From Cupriavidus gilardii (lineage in GTDB: Bacteria > Pseudomonadota > Gammaproteobacteria > Burkholderiales > Burkholderiaceae), in contig NZ_VZOV01000020.1 of the NCBI RefSeq assembly GCF_008801915.1, positions 26,965-90,964 of the forward strand: a stretch of DNA of 64,000 bases, written 5' to 3'. A model generated the notes under the pieces. It searched no databases. It was not told the DNA's origin and saw only the letters and a program-made list of their open reading frames with translations. Positions 40,532 through 49,910 of this stretch are shown piece after piece; the stretch's first letter is position 1; the number at the start of each line of letters is the position of its first letter. The translations under genes were made by a program, and so were the position numbers.

Positions 40532-43471
40532 ATGCAGACGGCCCAACAAGAATTCGCCGGCAAGGCCGGTTCCGCCGCCGTGGCGCAGCCGAGCCCCGCC
40601 GCTGAGAACGCCGCTGGCAACTACCAGGATTACAAGATCATCCGCCGCAACGGCGCGGTGGTCGCTTTCGAGCCGAGCAAGATCTCGGTGGCGATGACCA
40701 AGGCCTTCCTCGCCGTCAACGGCGGGCAGGGCGCCGCCTCGGCGCGCGTGCGCGAGCTGGTCGAGCAGCTGACCCAGAACGTGGTGCGCGCGCTGCTGCG
40801 CAGCCGTCCGAACGGCGGCACCTTCCACATCGAGGACGTGCAGGACCATGTCGAGCTGGCGCTGATGCGCTCGGGCGAACATGAGGTCGCGCGCGCCTAC
40901 GTGCTCTACCGCGAGAAGCGCAACCAGGAGCGCGGCCAGGCCAACGCGCAGGCCGTCGCCCGCGTGGCGCAGTCCGTCGCGAACTTCAACGTCACGGACG
41001 GCGGCGTGACCCGACCGCTGGACCTGGTCGCGCTGCACGCGCTGATCGATACCGCCTGCGCCGGGCTGGGCGACGGCGTCGATGCCGAGCCGATCCTGAA
41101 GGAAACGGTCAAGAACCTGTACGACGGCGTGCCGATGAGCCAGGTCTACGACTCGGCCATCCTCGCCGCGCGCACGCTGATCGAAAAGGACCCGGCCTAC
41201 AGCCAGGTCACCGCCCGCATCCTGCTGCACACGATCCGCAAGGAAATCCTCGGCGAGGAAGTGACCCAGGCCGAGATGGGCAGCCGCTACGCCGAGTACT
41301 TCCCCAAGTTCATCGCCCGCGGCATCGAGGCCGAGCTGCTCGACGAGAAGCTCGCGACCTTCGACCTGGCGCGCCTGGGCGCGGCGCTGGACGCCTCGCG
41401 CGACTTCCAGTTCAACTACCTGGGCCTGCAGACGCTGTACGACCGCTACTTCCTGCACATCGACGAGACCCGCATCGAGATGCCGCAGGCCTTCTTCATG
41501 CGCGTCGCGATGGGCCTGGCGCTGAACGAGACCGATCGTGAAGGCCGCGCCATCGAGTTCTACAACCTGCTGTCGTCGTTCGACTTCATGTCGTCGACGC
41601 CGACGCTGTTCAACTCGGGCACCCGCCGCTCGCAGCTGTCCTCGTGCTACCTGACCACGATCTCCGACGATCTGGAAGGCATCTACGAGGGCCTGAAGGA
41701 GAACGCGCTGCTGTCGAAGTTCGCCGGCGGCCTCGGCAACGACTGGACCAATGTGCGCGCGCTCGGCTCGCACATCAAGGGCACCAACGGCAAGTCGCAG
41801 GGCGTGGTCCCGTTCCTGAAGGTCGTCAACGACACCGCCGTGGCGGTCAACCAGGGCGGCAAGCGCAAGGGCGCGGTCTGCGCCTACCTGGAGACCTGGC
41901 ACCTGGACATCGAGGAATTCCTCGAACTGCGCAAGAACACCGGCGACGACCGCCGCCGCACGCACGACATGAACACCGCGAACTGGATTCCGGACCTGTT
42001 CATGAAGCGCGTGATGGAGAACGGCGAATGGACGCTGTTCTCGCCGTCGACCTGCCCGGACCTGCATGACAAGGTCGGCAAGGAATTCGAGAAGGCCTAC
42101 CTCGGCTACGAGGAGAAGGTTGCGCGCGGCGAGCTGAAGCTGTTCAAGAAGATCCCGGCGATGCAGCTGTGGCGCAAGATGCTGGGCATGCTGTTCGAGA
42201 CCGGCCATCCGTGGATCACCTTCAAGGATCCGTGCAACATCCGCAGCCCGCAGCAGCATGTCGGCGTGGTCCACAGCTCGAACCTGTGCACCGAGATCAC
42301 GCTGAACACCAACGACAGCGAAATCGCGGTCTGCAACCTGGGTTCGGTCAACCTGGTCGCGCACCTGAAGCAGCAGGCCGACGGCAGCCACGCGCTCGAC
42401 CACGCCAAGCTCGAGAAGACCATCCGCACCGCGATGCGCATGCTCGACAACGTGATCGACATCAACTACTACGCGGTCGACAAGGCGCGCAATTCGAACC
42501 TGCGCCACCGTCCGGTCGGCATGGGCATCATGGGCTTCCAGGACTGCCTGCACGTGCTGCGCGTGCCGTACGCCAGCGAGGCCGCGGTGCAGTTCGCCGA
42601 CACCTCGATGGAGGCGGTCTGCTACTACGCCTACCAGGCGTCGACCGAGCTGGCCGAGGAGCGCGGCCGCTACAGCACCTATCAGGGCTCGCTGTGGGAT
42701 CGCGGCATCCTGCCGCAGGACTCGTTGAAGCTGCTGGCCGAGGAACGCGGCGGCTACCTCGAGGTCGACCAGTCGTCGACGATGGATTGGGACAAGCTGC
42801 GCGCGCGCATCAAGCAGCACGGCATGCGCAACTCGAACTGCATCGCGATTGCGCCGACCGCGACGATCTCGAACATCATCGGCGTGTCGGCCTGCATCGA
42901 GCCGACCTTCCAGAACCTGTACGTCAAGTCGAACCTGTCGGGCGAGTTCACGGTGGTCAACGACTACCTGGTGCGCGACCTGAAGGCACGCGGCCTGTGG
43001 GACGAGGTGATGGTCGCCGACCTGAAGTATTTCGACGGCTCGCTGGCCCGCATCGACCGCATTCCGCAGGACCTGCGCGACCTGTACGCGACCGCGTTCG
43101 AGGTCGAGCCGACCTGGCTGGTGGAGGCCGCCAGCCGCCGCCAGAAGTGGATCGACCAGGCCCAGTCGCTGAACATCTACATGGCCGGCGCCTCGGGCAA
43201 GAAGCTGGACGATACCTACAAGCTGGCGTGGATCCGCGGCCTGAAGACGACCTACTACCTGCGTACCATCGCCGCCACGCACGTCGAGAAGTCGACCGTG
43301 TCGCGCGGTTCGCTGAACGCGGTGTCCTCGGGCGCCGCCGCCGGCGGTGCCTCGGCCTCGTCGATCGACCAGGTGGCCGCCTCGGCCCCGGCGATGCCCG
43401 AAGCCGAAGGCGCGGTCTGCACGATGCGCCCGGGCGATCCGGGGTTCGACGAGTGCGAGGCCTGCCAGTAA
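40532..43471 (+). CDS. nrdA: Ribonucleoside-diphosphate reductase class Ia, alpha subunit
   Basis: NrdA reduces ribonucleoside diphosphates using a radical delivered from NrdB. The 979-residue protein has an N-terminal ATP-cone (about 33-120) for dATP feedback, the active-site cysteines C372 (SSCYLTT), C586 with E588 (NLCTEI) and C601, the tyrosine pair in TTYYLRTIA, and the C-terminal CEACQ reductant pair. It is longer than E. coli NrdA (761). ATG 40532 follows AGGAG. The operon continues with a small ORF and nrdB. Confidence 0.96.
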   Translation: MQTAQQEFAGKAGSAAVAQPSPAAENAAGNYQDYKIIRRNGAVVAFEPSKISVAMTKAFLAVNGGQGAASARVRELVEQLTQNVVRALLRSRPNGGTFHIEDVQDHVELALMRSGEHEVARAYVLYREKRNQERGQANAQAVARVAQSVANFNVTDGGVTRPLDLVALHALIDTACAGLGDGVDAEPILKETVKNLYDGVPMSQVYDSAILAARTLIEKDPAYSQVTARILLHTIRKEILGEEVTQAEMGSRYAEYFPKFIARGIEAELLDEKLATFDLARLGAALDASRDFQFNYLGLQTLYDRYFLHIDETRIEMPQAFFMRVAMGLALNETDREGRAIEFYNLLSSFDFMSSTPTLFNSGTRRSQLSSCYLTTISDDLEGIYEGLKENALLSKFAGGLGNDWTNVRALGSHIKGTNGKSQGVVPFLKVVNDTAVAVNQGGKRKGAVCAYLETWHLDIEEFLELRKNTGDDRRRTHDMNTANWIPDLFMKRVMENGEWTLFSPSTCPDLHDKVGKEFEKAYLGYEEKVARGELKLFKKIPAMQLWRKMLGMLFETGHPWITFKDPCNIRSPQQHVGVVHSSNLCTEITLNTNDSEIAVCNLGSVNLVAHLKQQADGSHALDHAKLEKTIRTAMRMLDNVIDINYYAVDKARNSNLRHRPVGMGIMGFQDCLHVLRVPYASEAAVQFADTSMEAVCYYAYQASTELAEERGRYSTYQGSLWDRGILPQDSLKLLAEERGGYLEVDQSSTMDWDKLRARIKQHGMRNSNCIAIAPTATISNIIGVSACIEPTFQNLYVKSNLSGEFTVVNDYLVRDLKARGLWDEVMVADLKYFDGSLARIDRIPQDLRDLYATAFEVEPTWLVEAASRRQKWIDQAQSLNIYMAGASGKKLDDTYKLAWIRGLKTTYYLRTIAATHVEKSTVSRGSLNAVSSGAAAGGASASSIDQVAASAPAMPEAEGAVCTMRPGDPGFDECEACQ

Positions 43472-43481
43472 GGAGCCGGTG

Positions 43482-43718
43482 ATGACTAAAGAGACCACCA
43501 AAAGCGTAGCAACCCGAGCGGCGAAGGCGCTGCAGACCTCTTCTAGTCCGGCCGTAAGGACCGTCGCCGCGAGCGTCCTGACGCAAACGAAATCTCCGTC
43601 AGAAGCAACTTCGCGTCGAGTCGCATCCGCTGCGTCAAAGATCCTGTCCGACGACCGATACGGCAGCGCCGCAAAGTCAATTGCCGGCAGCGCGCTGTCG
43701 CAGAAAGGTCGTAAGTAA
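43482..43718 (+). CDS. 78-residue two-repeat protein between nrdA and nrdB
   Basis: The ORF begins at ATG 43482, 10 bases after nrdA, with AAGGAG 7 bases upstream. It is built from two similar segments of about 30 residues: VATRAAKAL...VRTVAASVLTQ and VASAASKIL...AAKSIAGSALSQ, followed by a basic tail KGRK. The protein is Ser/Ala/Lys-rich and soluble, without known catalytic motifs. It resembles, from memory only, short 'SK-x-L...AKS-x-AGSALSQ' proteins found scattered in proteobacterial accessory DNA; their function is unknown. Codons such as AAA, GTA, TCT and AGT are used more than in neighbours and GC is clearly lower, suggesting acquisition by transfer. Confidence 0.75.
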   Translation: MTKETTKSVATRAAKALQTSSSPAVRTVAASVLTQTKSPSEATSRRVASAASKILSDDRYGSAAKSIAGSALSQKGRK

Positions 43719-43723
43719 CAGAC

Positions 43724-43747
43724 TCGCCGGGGTATCCGCCCCGGCGA
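43724..43747 (+). other. Hairpin between the small ORF and nrdB
   Basis: A 9-bp perfect stem (43724-43732 with 43739-43747, 6-base loop) lies 6 bases after the small ORF stop. No T-run follows, so it is more likely an RNA processing or stability element than a terminator. Confidence 0.55.
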
Positions 43748-43787
43748 ACAACTTAGAATTCGCGGAAAGAATTCGGAGCTAGATACT

Positions 43788-44987
43788 ATGCTGAGCTGGG
43801 ACGACGACGTTCAAGCCAATCCGCAGGCTGCCCCGCAGCCCGCGCCTCAACCCGCCCTGCAAGCGGCGATCGCCACCGCCGACCAGCAGGGCGTGCTGCC
43901 GCCCGCTGCGACGCAGCCGGGCGCCGGCATCCTGGGCAACAACCCGAACGCCGCGGCCGCGCAGAGCACGCGCCGCGTCAACGCCGCCGACAAGCGCGTG
44001 ATCAACGGCGCCACCGACGTCAACCAGCTGGTCCCGTTCAAATACAAGTGGGCCTGGGAGAAGTACCTGGCCGGCTGCGCCAACCACTGGATGCCGCAGG
44101 AAATCAACATGTCGCGCGACATCGCGCTGTGGAAGGACCCGAACGGCCTGACCGAGGACGAGCGCCGCATCATCAAGCGCAACCTGGGCTTCTTCGTCAC
44201 CGCCGATTCGCTGGCCGCCAACAACATCGTGCTGGGCACCTACCGGCAGATCACCGCGCCGGAGTGCCGCCAGTACCTGCTGCGCCAGGCCTTCGAAGAG
44301 GCCATCCACACGCACGCCTACCAGTACATCGTCGAGTCGCTGGGGCTGAACGAGGCCGAGATCTTCAACGCCTATCACGAGGTGCCGTCGATCCGCGACA
44401 AGGACGAGTTCCTGATCCCGTTCATCGACACGCTGACCGATCCGTCGTTCAAGACCGGCACGCCGGAGAACGACCAGAAGCTGCTGAAGTCGCTGATCGT
44501 GTTCGCCTGCATCATGGAAGGCCTGTTCTTCTATGTCGGCTTCACGCAGATCCTGGCGATGGGCCGGCAGAACAAGATGACCGGCGCGGCCGAGCAGTAC
44601 CAGTACATCCTGCGCGACGAGTCGCTGCACTGCAATTTCGGCATCGACCTGATCAACCAGATCAAGCTCGAGAACCCGCATCTGTGGACCGCGGAGTTCA
44701 AGGAAGAGATCGTCGGCCTGTTCAGGAAGGCGGTCGACCTCGAATACCGCTACGCCGAGGACACCATGCCGCGCGGCGTGCTGGGCCTGAACGCGCCGAT
44801 GTTCAAGAGCTATCTGCGCTTCATCTGCAACCGCCGCTGCCAGCAGATCGGCCTCGACGCGCTGTTCCCGAACGAGGAAAACCCGTTCCCGTGGATGAGC
44901 GAGATGATCGACCTGAAGAAGGAGCGCAACTTCTTCGAGACCCGCGTGATCGAATACCAGACGGGCGGTGCGCTGTCCTGGGATTGA
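43788..44987 (+). CDS. nrdB: Ribonucleoside-diphosphate reductase class Ia, beta subunit
   Basis: NrdB carries the di-iron centre and tyrosyl radical. Ligands are visible: D140 (TADSLAANN), E171 and H174 (EEAIHTHAY), a Glu in CIMEGLFF, and Glu and His in [10 protein letters not shown]. The radical tyrosine corresponds to Y178, four residues after H174 as in E. coli H118/Y122. The 399-residue protein begins MLSWDDD, echoed by its C-terminal GGALSWD, and has a Gln/Pro/Ala-rich N-terminal extension (about 9-60). Confidence 0.96.
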   Translation: MLSWDDDVQANPQAAPQPAPQPALQAAIATADQQGVLPPAATQPGAGILGNNPNAAAAQSTRRVNAADKRVINGATDVNQLVPFKYKWAWEKYLAGCANHWMPQEINMSRDIALWKDPNGLTEDERRIIKRNLGFFVTADSLAANNIVLGTYRQITAPECRQYLLRQAFEEAIHTHAYQYIVESLGLNEAEIFNAYHEVPSIRDKDEFLIPFIDTLTDPSFKTGTPENDQKLLKSLIVFACIMEGLFFYVGFTQILAMGRQNKMTGAAEQYQYILRDESLHCNFGIDLINQIKLENPHLWTAEFKEEIVGLFRKAVDLEYRYAEDTMPRGVLGLNAPMFKSYLRFICNRRCQQIGLDALFPNEENPFPWMSEMIDLKKERNFFETRVIEYQTGGALSWD

Positions 44988-45040
44988 GATTTCCAGGGTC
45001 GCGCCGCGTTACCGGACGGTAGCGAGGCAGCGGTAATGAG

Positions 45041-45073
45041 GGGGACGTTTCGGTCGGAACGTCCCCTTTTTTT
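45041..45073 (+). terminator. Rho-independent terminator of the nrdAB operon
   Basis: A 9-bp stem (45041-45049 with 45058-45066) is followed by seven T residues. It is 54 bases after the nrdB stop. Confidence 0.93.
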
Positions 45074-45116
45074 ATGACGGAGGATGCGGGTGCGATCGGA
45101 GCGGGGTGGCAACGCC

Positions 45117-46397
45117 ATGCAGCAGGACCGGAACGCGGACAAGGAAGCCGGACTCGGGCGCATGCAGCGCGTGGCGCTGGCATGCGTCGGCGCGGCCGCG
45201 GTAGTGTTCGTGGCGACGCTGTTCCTGCCCCCGACGTTCTGGGTCCGGCTGGCAAGAGCCGGCGCCGAGGCGGCGATGGTCGGCGGCCTGGCCGACTGGT
45301 TCGCGGTCGTGGCGCTGTTCCGGCGCCCGCTTGGCTTGCCCATCCCGCATACGGCGGTCATCCCGAAGAGCAAGGAGCGCATCGCCGCCAATCTGGCGGC
45401 CTTCATCCGCGACAAGTTCCTGAATCCCGAGGTCGTCACGGATCTGGTCCGGCGCAGCGATCCCGCCCAGTGGCTCGCTGCATGGTTCAGCGAGCCGGCC
45501 AATGCGCGCCGCATCGGCCGGCATTCGGCCGAGCTGATGGGCGTGCTGCTCGATCTGGTGGATGACCGGCGCATTCAGGCGTTCCTGAACGACGCCGCGC
45601 GTACCGTCATCGGCCGCATCGATTTTTCGCAGGCGGTGGGCGCCGTTCTCGAGATGCTGACCCGGGGCGGCAGCCATCAGCAACTGCTCGACGCCGTGCT
45701 CAGGCATGCGATCGGCCTGCTCAGAAGGCCCGAGACCCAGCAGCTGATCGCGCAGCGCGTGGTCAGCTGGCTCAAGAGCGAACACAAGTGGAAGCAGATC
45801 GTGCTGCCGACCGAATGGCTGGGCGACAAGGCCGCCGAGGCCGCCCGCGGCAACGTGATCGACTTTCTCGACGAGGTGGCGCGGATGCCGGCGCACGAGC
45901 TGCGCGCGGCCTTCGACGACGCGCTGGAAGGCCTGATCGCCAGGCTCAGGACCGACGAGGCGTTTGTCAGGAAAGGCGAGGAGATCAAGGACTTCGTGCT
46001 GCGCAATCCCCAACTGGCCGACTATGCGCAGAACGTGTGGGCCGCGCTGCGCGACTGGCTGTCGAATGACCTGGCGTCCAGCTCGCCGCAGCTGCAGCAA
46101 CAGGTCGAACGCGTGGGGCTGTGGTTCGGCCGGAGGCTGTCGGAGGACCGGGAGTTGCGCCGCTCGATCAACGACCACGCCGAGTCGTTCGCCGCGGCGG
46201 CCGCGCCCCGGTTCGCCGACTTCCTGACATCGCATATCAGCGACACGGTGCGCAACTGGGACGCGACGGACATGTCGCGGCAGATCGAACTGAGCATCGG
46301 CCCCGACCTGCAGTACATCCGGATCAGCGGCACGGCGGTCGGTTGCTGCATCGGCATCCTGCTATTTCTGGTGTCGCACCTCGGCGAAATGTTGTGA
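45117..46397 (+). CDS. DUF445 membrane protein
   Basis: This protein of 426 residues belongs to the DUF445/YjiN-like family. It has a hydrophobic segment after a short cytoplasmic N-terminus (VALACVGAAAVVFVATLFL), the conserved GGLADWFAVVALFRRPLGLPIPHTAVIP region, a long helical middle part and a second hydrophobic segment at the C-terminus. Function is unknown. I take ATG 45117 (GGGTGG 7 bases upstream); ATG 45084 in the same frame abuts its GGAGG too closely and ATG 45162 is a third option. Confidence 0.82.
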   Translation: MQQDRNADKEAGLGRMQRVALACVGAAAVVFVATLFLPPTFWVRLARAGAEAAMVGGLADWFAVVALFRRPLGLPIPHTAVIPKSKERIAANLAAFIRDKFLNPEVVTDLVRRSDPAQWLAAWFSEPANARRIGRHSAELMGVLLDLVDDRRIQAFLNDAARTVIGRIDFSQAVGAVLEMLTRGGSHQQLLDAVLRHAIGLLRRPETQQLIAQRVVSWLKSEHKWKQIVLPTEWLGDKAAEAARGNVIDFLDEVARMPAHELRAAFDDALEGLIARLRTDEAFVRKGEEIKDFVLRNPQLADYAQNVWAALRDWLSNDLASSSPQLQQQVERVGLWFGRRLSEDRELRRSINDHAESFAAAAAPRFADFLTSHISDTVRNWDATDMSRQIELSIGPDLQYIRISGTAVGCCIGILLFLVSHLGEML

Positions 46398-46586
46398 GGC
46401 CCATCGTCGTGAGGCCCGCATCACCAACGCCGCAAGGAGTAGACCAAAATCGATAGTCTGCTGCCCTAACGCATGGTCGTACCTCTGCACCACGGGAACA
46501 ATGGCTGCCATTCGATCCACCGGTCGATCCGACCGTCGAATCGATCCTTTGGCCCAGCAGCCTGATTCCACAGCGGGAGAGCCGAG

Positions 46587-47363
46587 ATGACCATTCCCAG
46601 TATCCACCGCGGCATTGCCGCACCCTCCGCGCCGCAGCAGAGCGGCGCGACCCCTCCGGCGTCGACGAAGCCGCTGAACGCCGGCATCCAGCTCGCCGTT
46701 CATGATGTGCGCCAGCCCGAGCCATCGGGCCATGATGCCGCGCCGCGGCAGCGCAGCTGGCAACGCTTCCTCGAGCTGGCGCGGCGGCTGGTCGGGCTGC
46801 GCGGCGGGGACGCCGCGCTCCCCGCGTCGCCGACTGCCGCGCAGCGCAGCGCGCTGTTGCGCGGCCTGAGCCTGGACCCGCGCGAGCAGGCGCCGCTGAC
46901 GGCGCTGGCCTTCGATTTCAGCCATGCCGATCTGGCCGGCGCCGATCCGCCGATCGCCGGCGTATCGCACCTGCGTTTTCACGGTGCCGATCTGCGGCAG
47001 GCGACGCTGCGCGAGATCAGCCTGGCGTGGACCGATTTCAGCGGTGCGCAGCTCGAGGGTGCGCACATCACGATTGCCGCAGAGACGCTGGCGCGACTCG
47101 CCCGGCCCAGCGTGCTGGCGCTGACGCTGCAATCGATCGCGACCATCGACCCGTGTCATGCGCAGTTGCGGCGTGCGTTGATGGAGCAGGTGCTGGGCGC
47201 GCTGCGGCAGGCCGCGGCGCTGGCGCGCCGGGACCGCGCGATGCTGCCGGCCGAGCTGCGCGCGCTGGTGTCGGTGCACCCGCTGTTTGCCGGCATGACC
47301 GGCGTGGAGGCGGTGCTGGAACGGTGTGCGCCGGCGCGTGCCGACCGGCATCCGGCCCGCTGA
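46587..47363 (+). CDS. Uncharacterised protein with degenerate pentapeptide-like repeats
   Basis: I do not recognise a full-length family. The 258-residue protein has a flexible N-terminus rich in Ser/Pro/Thr/Ala (1-55), a helical segment, and a central run (about 107-155) of A(D/N)L-x-x-type pentapeptides: FSHADLAGAD, FHGADLRQATL, DFSGAQLEGAHI. The C-terminal part is Leu/Ala/Arg-rich helix. The disordered N-terminus plus pentapeptide core resembles some secreted effectors, but no PIP/hrpII-type promoter element or secretion locus is seen here, so this is speculative. ATG 46587 has GGGAG upstream. Confidence 0.7.
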   Translation: MTIPSIHRGIAAPSAPQQSGATPPASTKPLNAGIQLAVHDVRQPEPSGHDAAPRQRSWQRFLELARRLVGLRGGDAALPASPTAAQRSALLRGLSLDPREQAPLTALAFDFSHADLAGADPPIAGVSHLRFHGADLRQATLREISLAWTDFSGAQLEGAHITIAAETLARLARPSVLALTLQSIATIDPCHAQLRRALMEQVLGALRQAAALARRDRAMLPAELRALVSVHPLFAGMTGVEAVLERCAPARADRHPAR

Positions 47364-47383
47364 AGGAAGGGGCAGTCAAAGTC

Positions 47384-47407
47384 CGGGCCGGCATCGACGC
47401 CGGCCCG
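47384..47407. terminator. Bidirectional hairpin between convergent genes
   Basis: A 9-bp GC-rich perfect stem (47384-47392 with 47399-47407) lies between the stops of the pentapeptide-like gene and rdgC. A short TTTT occurs 5 bases to the right, supporting plus-strand termination. Confidence 0.6.
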
Positions 47408-47430
47408 TATCGTTTTCGGACGAGCCGCCG

Positions 47431-48330
47431 TCAGCCCTGGCGTTCGCCGCCGAGCGCCTCGGTCAGATCGCCGAGCATGGCCGACAGCTCGCCGGCCATC
47501 AGCGCGAAGTCCGCGTCGAAGCGCTCGTCCTCGTCGCTCATGGTGCCGTCGATCTGTTCCTTGACCACGTCGAGCGGCGCGACGCGCTTGATCGCCAGCG
47601 CGTCGGTCAGCACGAACGAGACGCGGTCGTTCCACGTCATCGCCAGCCGCGTGCAGCGCTTGCCGGCGGCGATATGGCGGCGCAGTTCCTCGGCATCGAG
47701 CGGATGGCGGACATAGCGGACCGTGGCCTTGCTCTCGGCACTGGCCTGCAACTCGATTTCCTGATCGACGGTAAAGCCGGCCGGCGCCGCATCGTCGGCC
47801 AGCCAGCTGGTCATCGCCGCCACCGGCGACTGGTTGACCTGCAGCGAGGTCAGCGGCAGCGGGTCCAGCGCCTTGAACAGCAGCGTGCGGACCTCGTCGG
47901 CCTTGATCGCCGAGGCCGCGTCGATCGCCAGCCAGCCGCGCTCCGGATCGATCCAGACGCGGGTATCGCGCCGGATGCTGAACGCGCGCGGCAGCAGTTC
48001 CTCGGTGATCTGTTCCTTCAGCTCGCGCAACTGCTTGCGGCCCGGCTTGTAGCCTTGCTGCTCCTCGAGCTCGGCCGCGCGCGCCTTGGTCACCTGGTTG
48101 ACCACGGTGGCCGGCAGCAGCTTCTTCTCGGCGCGCATGGTCAGCAGCATCTGCTTGCCCACGCGGTGCACCAGCGCGCCGTTATCGCGCGGCGAGGCCC
48201 ATCCCTGCGTCTGCATTTCGAGGCTGGTACCCGGATAGAACGCGTGCGAGGCGAGGCAGGCCTCGACCTCGTCGGCGTCCTTGTTCCAGGGGGCGGAGAA
48301 GCGGTGTAGCTGAAGATTCTTGAACCACAT
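47431..48330 (-). CDS. rdgC: Recombination-associated protein RdgC
   Basis: RdgC is a nucleoid-associated, ring-forming DNA-binding protein that limits RecA action. The 299-residue protein starts [15 protein letters not shown] and shows the conserved [16 protein letters not shown] and KIRRD-like [18 protein letters not shown] segments. The frame is open upstream to 49107, but ATG 48330 is the family start. It converges with the pentapeptide-like gene. Confidence 0.95.
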   Translation of the reverse strand: MWFKNLQLHRFSAPWNKDADEVEACLASHAFYPGTSLEMQTQGWASPRDNGALVHRVGKQMLLTMRAEKKLLPATVVNQVTKARAAELEEQQGYKPGRKQLRELKEQITEELLPRAFSIRRDTRVWIDPERGWLAIDAASAIKADEVRTLLFKALDPLPLTSLQVNQSPVAAMTSWLADDAAPAGFTVDQEIELQASAESKATVRYVRHPLDAEELRRHIAAGKRCTRLAMTWNDRVSFVLTDALAIKRVAPLDVVKEQIDGTMSDEDERFDADFALMAGELSAMLGDLTEALGGERQG

Positions 48331-48428
48331 GAGAATTCGGACCTCGGCCAGTTGGCGAAAGGGACGAATTCTAGCGGCTTGGCGCGGCCGATGTCGCATG
48401 CGGCGACACGGGCGGTAACGAGAGAGGC

Positions 48429-48464
48429 GAGACGAGCCGAGAGACGAGCCGAGAGACGAGTCCA
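48429..48464 (+). repeat. 12-bp tandem repeat, three copies
   Basis: Three 12-base units of GAGACGAGCCGA (the third with two changes) lie in the 257-base gap between rdgC and the SYLF gene. The following CACGACACG words are also repetitive. No role is evident. Confidence 0.7.
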
Positions 48465-48500
48465 GGGACGACACGCGGCACGACACGCAAACGGGACACG

Positions 48501-48534
48501 AAAAGGCGCCGCGGCCCCCTGCCAAGGGCCGCGG
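48501..48534 (-). terminator. Terminator of the SYLF lipoprotein gene
   Basis: A 9-bp stem (48509-48517 with 48526-48534) is followed on the minus strand by CGCCTTTTCG. It is about 55 bases after the SYLF stop. Confidence 0.75.
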
Positions 48535-48587
48535 ACGCGAGCTGCTGCAAGGCAGCGTCCGCAGAACGGTGCCTTGCAGCGCCAGCC

Positions 48588-49184
48588 TTACAGGTCCAGC
48601 CGGGTGATCTTGGTGCCTTCGAGGCTCAGGCCCGCCATCAGGCCCGCATTGGTCAGCGCGAAGCCGACCACCGGCTGCTGCACGGTATTGGTATCGAGCG
48701 CGCCGTTGGCGCCGACCTTGGCTACCGCGACGGTGGCGTCGACCCCCGCGGTCCAGCCTTCGCTGGCGAGGAATTTGTCGAGCGCCTGCTGGTTCATGAA
48801 CATGAAGATCAGCGCCTTCGATTGCGCGCCGATCTGCCAGCCCAGCGAACCGGAAATGGTGCGGTAATAGCCGCGGGTGGTATTGCCCACGCGCAGCGCG
48901 CCATCGCCATATTCGCCGCCCACGAAGAAGCCGGCCGACAGCGTGCGCGGAAACACCAGGATGCCGCGGGCGCGCGAGGCGAGATCGCGCGAGCCGTTGA
49001 CCGAGCTGTACAGGCGGTCCAGCGTGTTCTGCACGCCGGAATCGATCTCGCGGCGGCGCGTCGCCTTCTCGGTCGGGGAAGAGGCCGAATCCCGCGTGGT
49101 GGTGCACGCGCCGAGCAGCAGGCCGCTGCCGGCCACCGCCAAACCGAGACCCGCGCTGGCGTTCAGGAATGCCCTACGTTCCAT
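48588..49184 (-). CDS. SYLF/Ysc84-domain lipoprotein
   Basis: A 198-residue lipoprotein: the N-terminus [10 protein letters not shown] has a twin-arginine-like motif before a hydrophobic stretch and lipobox LLGAC (C27), suggesting Tat-dependent export and lipidation. The mature part is a SYLF (Ysc84, formerly DUF500) domain with [20 protein letters not shown] and [23 protein letters not shown] domains bind phospholipids; the bacterial role is unclear. ATG 49184 has AAAGGAG upstream and is preferred over an upstream ATG at 49208. Confidence 0.87.
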   Translation of the reverse strand: MERRAFLNASAGLGLAVAGSGLLLGACTTTRDSASSPTEKATRRREIDSGVQNTLDRLYSSVNGSRDLASRARGILVFPRTLSAGFFVGGEYGDGALRVGNTTRGYYRTISGSLGWQIGAQSKALIFMFMNQQALDKFLASEGWTAGVDATVAVAKVGANGALDTNTVQQPVVGFALTNAGLMAGLSLEGTKITRLDL

Positions 49185-49440
49185 GTTGTTCTCCTTTGTT
49201 CCTGTCAATCACTGCGATGCCAACCAGGATGGCGTCCCCGCCGACGGTCGTCGCGCCGGGCGATGGCGCGCCATCACGCTGCCCTCCGTTTGTGCAATAT
49301 ACAAAGCGCACGCGGCGGCTGCTGTAGGACGACCGACTCTGGCGGGGTGGTGTCTGTCCTACAAAGCACTTTCTGCGGCACCATTGCAACGCGATGTAAC
49401 CGGCGGTTACCTTGCCGGAACGCTGGCGCTACCATGCGGC

Positions 49441-49878
49441 ATGCCTAAAGTCCTTGCCCTGATCCCCGCCATCCTGCTGGTCGGCGCCTGCGCCTCGCAT
49501 GCGCCTTCGGACCAGCAGGCCGCCGCTGCCGCCACCGCCGCTGCCGCCGAGAGCCAGGCCGCCTCCGGGCCGCCGCCCGAGTGGCAGAAGAAGCGGCAGC
49601 AATACACCGACTGCGCGCGCGAGAAGGCCGAAGCCCGCTCGGCCAAGCCCGGCACGACCCAGGCCGTCGTCAACGATGCGCTGCGGGACTGCCGCGGCGA
49701 GCTCGATGCCGTGCGCACGTCGCTCCGCGAGTATCTGGATGGCCAGATGTCGTCGGCCCACGGCAAGCGTTCGGCGCGCCAGGCGGCCGACCGCGTGGGC
49801 CGCGATACCGAGGACAAGGTGCGCGCCTATCTGCTGCGCCACGTCGAGTACCACCGCGCCGTCGCCGCCCGCCAGTAA
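49441..49878 (+). CDS. Small putative lipoprotein
   Basis: A 145-residue protein with signal peptide and lipobox LVGAC (C17), an Ala/Gln-rich linker (about 22-43), then a charged helical domain with two cysteines (YTDCAREKA and LRDCRGELD) that could pair. No family was recognised. It is divergent from the SYLF lipoprotein gene, with 256 bases between them. ATG 49441 was chosen because it starts the signal peptide. Confidence 0.7.
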   Translation: MPKVLALIPAILLVGACASHAPSDQQAAAAATAAAAESQAASGPPPEWQKKRQQYTDCAREKAEARSAKPGTTQAVVNDALRDCRGELDAVRTSLREYLDGQMSSAHGKRSARQAADRVGRDTEDKVRAYLLRHVEYHRAVAARQ

Positions 49879-49910
49879 GGCGGCGATCCGGCTTCCGCCC
49901 GATCCTTCGC

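Noticed and set aside
40228..40620. Cysteine-containing minus-strand frame in the nrdA leader
   Set aside because: It overlaps the NrdR boxes and the nrdA start, has no ribosome-binding site and no similarity that I recognise.
40511..43501. 996-codon minus-strand open frame opposite nrdA
   Set aside because: Antisense shadow of a strongly biased gene; no recognisable motif and no ribosome-binding site.
46500..46586. hrpII/PIP-type promoter box (TTCG-N16-TTCG) before the pentapeptide-like gene
   Set aside because: TTCG occurs in the upstream region, but the second half-site is not at the required distance; only an imperfect palindrome around GGTCGATCCGACC is present.
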